In this document: piece after piece, positions 59,157 through 64,000 of the stretch
Position numbering within the stretch: the first letter of the stretch is position 1
How the letters are laid out: each line of letters opens with the position of its first letter
DNA from: Dolomedes plantarius
Lineage: Eukaryota; Arthropoda; Arachnida; Araneae; Dolomedidae
Reading direction: 5' to 3'
Assembly (NCBI GenBank): GCA_907164885.2
Contig: OU015500.1
Coordinates: 55,002,976 to 55,066,975 of the forward strand
DNA length: 64,000 nt
Translations under genes and position numbers: made by a program
The notes under the pieces: model-generated
What the model was told of the DNA's origin: nothing
What the model saw: the letters and a program-made list of their open reading frames with translations, nothing else
The model's database searches: none

Positions 59157-59996
59157 TTGCTGTGTCGTGGTGGGGAGGAAATTTCGAAACCCTCTCAGTT
59201 CCTCACCCCAGTTGAACACTTGACCTCAGTCCCCTCTCCAGGCGAGAGGAATGTTCTGAATCCCAGTGTGGGGGAGGAAGCTATGTCTCTCCACTCAACG
59301 CACGGATCAATTCAGCGTTCTACGATTTTGCTCGCAACTGCTGAAGTGTTTGTTCAAAATAAGTTCGGGGAAAGAAATAAAATCAAGGCAATTCTGGATT
59401 GTGGTAGCCAAGCAAATTTGATAACCTTTGAATGCGCATCCGCACTGGGTTTAAAAAAGGAGAGAGATCGCTCTTCGATTATAGGAATTAATGCTAATTT
59501 ACAATCCATTAAGCACCAAATTCATGGTGTTATATCAAATAAAAATGAAGAATTTGAGCATGATATCCATTTTATGCTTGTTCCGAAAATCACATCATTG
59601 ATTCCATCCATAGTTTTAGATGTATCAAAACTTCATTTTCCAGATAACATTGAACTTGCAGATCCTATCTTCTACAAACCTTCTAAAATACAAATGTTAA
59701 TTGGTACGGAACTGTTCTTTAGAATTTTAAAGGGAGATCAAATTCAAATTAGTGACTCCATACTATTGCAAAACTCCGCATTTGGGTATATAGTTTCAGG
59801 AAACATACCTTGTTCTCGACCTACACCACACTGTTTGTTACTAACAGAACAAGAAAACCTTGATCAATAAATGACCAAATTTTGGGAACTAGATTCGGTC
59901 GAAGGAAAATATATTAAATCAAATGAAGAATTGTTTTGCGAAGACCACTTTTAAAAGACTCATAAGAGGCATGAAACAGGAAAATACATAGTCCAA
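59157..59996 (+). pseudogene. BEL/Pao protease region (element 2)
   Basis: Open from 59157 for 237 codons in the frame of the last zinc knuckle. Retropepsin-like active-site segment is KAILDCGSQANLITF (D~81; DCG instead of the common DSG), followed by the DUF1758-like region (ELADPIFYKPSKIQMLIGTE, then LLQNSAFGYIVSG). TAA at 59868-59870 and a second TAA at ~59953-59955 (DHF stop KTHKRHETGKY) separate it from the RT frame, with the same frame readable across both. The protease would mature Gag and Pol in the particle. Confidence 0.9.
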
Positions 59997-62900
59997 ATGC
60001 CACTGAAAGATGATCCTGGGATATTGGGTGAATCCAAAGACGCAGCTATCAAGAAACTGAATGCACTTTGGAATAGATTATCAAGACAACCTCAGCTAAG
60101 AGATTTATATGTGCAATTTATGCAGGAATATATTGCTTTAGGGCAAATGGAAACTGTCGAGGAAACTTGTGAACCTCCAATTACATACTACATTCCTCAC
60201 CACAGTGTTTTCCGTCCAGAAAAAACTACTACCAGATTAAGAGTTGTTTACAACGCCTCGACCCCTTCTTCGAATAGCAGTTCACTAAATTCACTCCTAA
60301 TGAACGGTGGTGTAATTAAAGACAATCTCTTCTCTATTCTATTGAGGTTTCGGAAACACCGCATTGCATTTGTTGCAGATATAGAGAAAATGTACAGGAT
60401 GATTTTTATCGATCCATCCCAGAGAGACCTCCAACACATCGTTTGGAAGGACTGCCCTAATGGGCCCGTAAAAATTTATAAGTTATGTACTGTTACCTAT
60501 GGCACAACAAGTGCTCCGTATCTCGCAACTAGAACACTCAAGCAATTAGCGCTTGATGAAGCTGAAAGATTTCCCATTGCTGCCCCAGTTGTACACGCTG
60601 ATTTTTATGTTGATGACATCCTCTCCGGCGCAACTGATATAGCGTCTGCCTCAGCTTTACAGAGAGAGTTAGTTGAATTGTTACTCTCAGGTGTTATGAA
60701 GCTTCATAAGTGGGCTTCTAATGAACAGTCTCTGATCAACTCTGTAGCACACGAAACGAAGGAATATGCATTTCATAGCTCTTCAGAAGTAAAGGTGAAG
60801 ACTTTAGGACTTTTCTGGGATCCCAAATGTGGCATGTTTACATTTTCTGTGTCTCCTACAAGTAGCCCGTCCACTACTTGCACTAAACGCACTGTTCTAT
60901 CTCATATAGCCAAATTGTTCGACCCACTAGGATTCTTAGGACCTTTTGTTACTAAGGCAAAAATGTTCATGCAGCAACTTTGGCTGTTGAAACTGAATTG
61001 GGATGACCCCTTACCTGAAAGTAAAGCTTTAAAATGGAAATGTTTGTTATCTGAGTTGAACACAGTTAAAACCATAAGAGTTGACAGATATCTTCACTGT
61101 GATGATGTAAAGGTACTGGAGTTACATGGCTTTGTTGATGCTTCAAACATGGCTTATGGAGCTGTTATGTATGTAAGATCAGTTTCATATTCAAATCAAG
61201 TGAATGTCAAGATATTGTGCAGTAAATCAAGAGTAGCTCCACTGAAATCAATCAGCATTCCCAGAATCGAATTGTGTGCAGCATTGTTTCTGTCGAAATT
61301 AGTTCGCAAATTGATTCAGTTCATAAAGATGACATTTCAAAGAGTTGTTCTGTGGTCAGATTCCACAATTGCTTTAGCCTGGATTAGAACATCTCCTCGT
61401 CTCCTGAAGACTTTCATCAGCAATCGCGTATCGCAGATCCAAGAAGCTACCGAAGGATATCAGTGGTGTCACGTTCGCTCTACGGACAAGCCGGCTGACC
61501 TGATTTCGAGAGTCATCAACCCTAACTCTTATTGCAATGACATATGGTGGATTGGACCCAATTTTCTACATGATGAGAACTTTTCCCCTTGTGAACAGAA
61601 CAGTGACTCTGCTAAAGTCTCCTCATCAGAGGAATTTATTTCAGAATTAAAGTCAACTTCAAACCAGACTCTATTGCTTACATCTGATAACAACTTAACT
61701 CATTCTATTATAAACATAAGCAATGATTTTAATACTAATCTACTTGTTTTAAGTTTTGTTTTCAGATTTTGCTTCAATGTCCAACACCCTGGAGAGAAAC
61801 ATTCTGGTCCCCTCTCTGCTGCTGAAAAAGATGTTGCCGAGCAGTTTCTTATAAAGTCTGTCCAAGAGATAGAATTTCATGATGAAATTGGAAACTTAAA
61901 GAAAGGGAAACCTATTCCCCCAAATAGTAAACTTAGAAGTCTCAATCCATTTCTTGATGAAAATCAAATTCTTCGTGTAGGTGGACGTCTTCATCATGCA
62001 GATTTAACCTATGATGAAAAATTCCCTATTGTTTTGTCTGCTAAGCAGAAATTAACAAAATTAACAATTAGTCATTTTCACAGAAAACATCTTCACTTAG
62101 GTCCGCAATCTTTGCTTTACACCATAAGAAAAATGTTTTGGCCGTTAAATGGCAGAAATCTGTGCAGACAAATTGTGCACGAATGTGTCGTTTGTTTCAA
62201 AGTGAAACCAATTACTGCTCAACAAATTATGGGAAGTTTACCCCAAGAACACGTAACCCAAACACATCATTTCAATGTTACTGGTATAGATTTTTGTGGT
62301 CCGTTTTCAATCAAGTATAAGCATCAAAGGAAGGGCCTTTTTAGCAAAATTTATGTATGTATTTTTGTATGCTTTATTACGCGTGCTGTCCATCTAGAAA
62401 TTGTATCTGACTTAACGTCTGAATCGTTTCTAGCTACTTTGAAACGCTTCTTTGCCAGACGGGGAAAAATATCTAAGATATTTACCGATAATGGTACAAA
62501 CTTTGTGGGAGCAAGGGCAGAATTAAAGCGACTTCATGAACTTGTTGCCAATCCTAATGAACTAATTGCAAATTATCTTGCTTCAGAACGTATTGATTGG
62601 AAGTTCATCCCTCCAAGAGCACCTCATTTTGGTGGCCTTTGGGAGGCTGGCGTCAGGTCCCTTAAATTCCACTTCAAAAGAGTCGTTGGTGATTCAAAAC
62701 TTTTGTATGAAGAATTTTTAACTGTTATCAACCAGATTGAAGGTATCCTTAACTCTCGACCCATCTCTCCTCTGTCGTCTGATTCCTCAGACTTAGAGCC
62801 CCTCACCCCTGGGCATTTCCTCATTGGGCGCCCAGTAACATCCATTGTTGAGCCCCAATATTTAGATCTAAACGAAACCAGACTCTCGCGTTGGCAACGT

Positions 62901-63191
62901 GTTACAAAATTTGTCCATAGACTTTGGATTCGTTGGACTTTAGATTATCTAAATCAATTGCAGCAAAGACACAAATGGCATTTTACTAAGGATAATATAA
63001 GGGATAATACAATGGTTTTAATCAAAGAAGATAATCTCCCCCCTCTGAAATGGTTGTTAGGAAGAATTCAAGATGTGATCTTGGGTAAAGATGGAAAGGT
63101 AAGAGTTGTCGTAGTTAAAACTAAAACAGGAATATTCAAAAGACCGGTGTCAAAAATCGCAATCTTACCATTCGAAGATAACAAAATTTAA
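59997..63191 (+). CDS. BEL/Pao pol: RT, RNase H, integrase, DUF5641-type C-terminus
   Basis: 1064 codons without interruption. The apparent ATG at 59997 is only the first Met after a premature stop; the frame belongs to the gag-pro-pol polyprotein. RT spans ~60-330: YYIPHHSVFRPEKTTTRLRV, D in VADIEKMYRMIFID (~123), VTYGTTSAPYLATR, and the catalytic pair in FYVDDILSGA (~203-212). RNase H spans ~375-520: HGFVDASNMAYGAVMY, PRIELCAA, LWSDSTIALAWIR, and D in TDKPADLISR. The integrase zinc region is HFHRKHLHLGPQSLL then HECVVCF (~690-745); the core has D in TGIDFCGPF (~763), D in IFTDNGTNFVGA (~828) and E in FGGLWEAGVRSL (~883). The C-terminus is DUF5641-like (GKDGKVRVVVVKTKTGIFKR). All canonical catalytic residues are present, but upstream stops mean it could not be made as a normal polyprotein. 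Confidence 0.93.
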   Translation: MPLKDDPGILGESKDAAIKKLNALWNRLSRQPQLRDLYVQFMQEYIALGQMETVEETCEPPITYYIPHHSVFRPEKTTTRLRVVYNASTPSSNSSSLNSLLMNGGVIKDNLFSILLRFRKHRIAFVADIEKMYRMIFIDPSQRDLQHIVWKDCPNGPVKIYKLCTVTYGTTSAPYLATRTLKQLALDEAERFPIAAPVVHADFYVDDILSGATDIASASALQRELVELLLSGVMKLHKWASNEQSLINSVAHETKEYAFHSSSEVKVKTLGLFWDPKCGMFTFSVSPTSSPSTTCTKRTVLSHIAKLFDPLGFLGPFVTKAKMFMQQLWLLKLNWDDPLPESKALKWKCLLSELNTVKTIRVDRYLHCDDVKVLELHGFVDASNMAYGAVMYVRSVSYSNQVNVKILCSKSRVAPLKSISIPRIELCAALFLSKLVRKLIQFIKMTFQRVVLWSDSTIALAWIRTSPRLLKTFISNRVSQIQEATEGYQWCHVRSTDKPADLISRVINPNSYCNDIWWIGPNFLHDENFSPCEQNSDSAKVSSSEEFISELKSTSNQTLLLTSDNNLTHSIINISNDFNTNLLVLSFVFRFCFNVQHPGEKHSGPLSAAEKDVAEQFLIKSVQEIEFHDEIGNLKKGKPIPPNSKLRSLNPFLDENQILRVGGRLHHADLTYDEKFPIVLSAKQKLTKLTISHFHRKHLHLGPQSLLYTIRKMFWPLNGRNLCRQIVHECVVCFKVKPITAQQIMGSLPQEHVTQTHHFNVTGIDFCGPFSIKYKHQRKGLFSKIYVCIFVCFITRAVHLEIVSDLTSESFLATLKRFFARRGKISKIFTDNGTNFVGARAELKRLHELVANPNELIANYLASERIDWKFIPPRAPHFGGLWEAGVRSLKFHFKRVVGDSKLLYEEFLTVINQIEGILNSRPISPLSSDSSDLEPLTPGHFLIGRPVTSIVEPQYLDLNETRLSRWQRVTKFVHRLWIRWTLDYLNQLQQRHKWHFTKDNIRDNTMVLIKEDNLPPLKWLLGRIQDVILGKDGKVRVVVVKTKTGIFKRPVSKIAILPFEDNKI

Positions 63192-63455
63192 AATATTTCA
63201 TATATTTCCAACCTATGTTTGTTATAATTTTATAGTGTATATTATTATCAATTTTGCATACCAGTCCATAGGAAAGTTATGCTTGTAAATTTCATTTGTG
63301 TATTTTAGTGTAAGTTCATTTTGTGTATTTTAGTATAAGAATTGTTCTTTATTATTTTTTTTCAAATTATGTTTGTACAGACAAATTATGTTTGTATTTT
63401 TTTTCAAATTATGTTTGTATTATGTTTTGAAATGTTATTTCAACTTGAGGCGGGA

Positions 63456-63777
63456 TGTTGCCGCCACCTGTCTTCTTTCATGGCGCGTCCTGACCACCCC
63501 CGCATTAAGGGCTCCCTCTGTCGCCCTACCCCATGTACTATTCAGTTGTCGATACGCCTCCAAGGCACTCACAGCGTGTCTTAGCGCAAGCTTATTATTG
63601 TTGTTCAGCCGTTAAGGCACTTGCAACGCGTCATAACGCATTTATATAATTGTTTACCTGCGGCCAAGGCATTTGCAGCACGTCATAGCGCATTCTCTTT
63701 TTTCAATAAACTGTTGTTTTTGTTTTTAATATACAGTCCACGCTCAATTTATTCAGGCATCATGCATGCCATTTACA
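63456..63777 (+). repeat. BEL/Pao element 2, 3' LTR (322 bp)
   Basis: Same as the 5' LTR but longer: it has three copies of the AAGGCAYTTGCARCRCGTC module (63562, 63614 and 63666) and an extra GGCGCGTCCT near its start. Confidence 0.92.
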
Positions 63778-64000
63778 CTATTATTAAATTTCAGAACAAA
63801 AACATAGTTAACTTTACGTTTCTAATTGATTTAGCTAAGTTTTTCAATACCAGGTAAAAAAATAAGTTTTATATTACATTAAAGAGAAACAAAAACTTTC
63901 AATTATATAAATATCAATCAAATACTATGCAAAAAAATATCTTTACTATAAATCAATTTAATATGCAAATAGTGTGCAGAATATAATCAACTAAATCATT
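63778..64000 (+). repeat. 281 bp tandem repeat, unit 2, right part
   Basis: Resumes after the right LTR with CTATT ATTAAATTT, colinear with unit 1 (57228 onward, CTGATATTAAATTT) to the end of the window, with scattered substitutions. The array probably continues beyond 64000. Confidence 0.88.

Larger units (their letters stand above)
57517..63777 (+). mobile_element. BEL/Pao LTR retrotransposon 2, pol largely open
   Basis: LTRs at 57517-57776 and 63456-63777, starting TGTTG and ending TTACA. Flanking 5 bp CTAAT (left) and CTATT (right) are a one-mismatch target duplication. Plus-strand order: primer-binding-like TGGTCCGATCTTCACGG, 3 nt after the left LTR; gag; protease; RT-RNase H-integrase. 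The pol frame is uninterrupted over 1064 codons, while gag/protease have two frameshifts and three stops. A different BEL lineage from the element at 36-42 kb: same architecture but diverged proteins and unrelated LTRs. Confidence 0.95.

Overview
This is a 64 kb piece of a eukaryotic nuclear genome. It is very AT-rich, has long (TA)n microsatellites, contains no bacterial-style operons, and is dominated by broken transposable elements (TEs). The mix of BEL/Pao retrotransposons, several Tc1/mariner lineages, a gypsy relic, an RNase H-bearing LINE and a tRNA-type SINE fits an arthropod, most likely a chelicerate such as a spider. That placement is inference from TE style; no host gene that I can name is present.

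Layout. 1-1.1 kb is a G-poor, C-skewed tract. 2.8-7.2 kb is a Tc1 cluster: one full-length but dead element (3547-4888, TA target, TIRs on both ends) lying between two copies of a 325 bp direct repeat, followed by two further Tc1 relics. 7.4-13.2 kb holds a candidate solo LTR, a pair of 54 bp inverted repeats 1.75 kb apart, one end of a pogo/Tigger-like element and an 809 bp solo LTR. 15.6-17.3 kb is a minus-strand gypsy pol relic. 18.3-22.0 kb is a mosaic of an inverted second copy of the solo LTR, a 5'-truncated DD36E Tc1 copy and a LINE 3' end, all separated by (TA)n. 22.8-25.4 kb has a Helitron-like 5' end and a decayed Tc1. 25.4-36.2 kb is mostly unassigned, with a MITE at 30.0 kb and two old duplications.

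36.268-42.512 kb is a complete-length BEL/Pao element on the minus strand (227/228 bp LTRs, perfect 5 bp target duplication TATAC), killed by in-frame stops, a frameshift and a tRNA-derived SINE inserted in gag with its own 11 bp target duplication. 43-47 kb has a mariner-like relic, a Helitron-like terminus, a DUF4817-type fragment and the best-preserved Tc1 copy (DD36E), which sits in the (TA)n junction of a tandemly duplicated 285 bp unit. 47.8-50.8 kb is a run of small non-coding insertions with clear boundaries: a solo LTR, a palindromic foldback element, an unclassified retroposed insert with a 16 bp target duplication, and a 126 bp PIF/Harbinger-type MITE. 57.517-63.777 kb is a second BEL/Pao element on the plus strand with an uninterrupted 1064-codon RT-RNase H-integrase frame but a broken gag/protease region; it is inserted in a 281 bp tandem repeat.

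No gene pathway runs through the window. The story is one of nested insertions, with many TE edges falling at (TA)n tracts. The most useful points for follow-up are the SINE and its possible LINE partner, the DD32E and DD36E Tc1 lineages, the unclassified insert at 50.35 kb, and the near-intact BEL pol.
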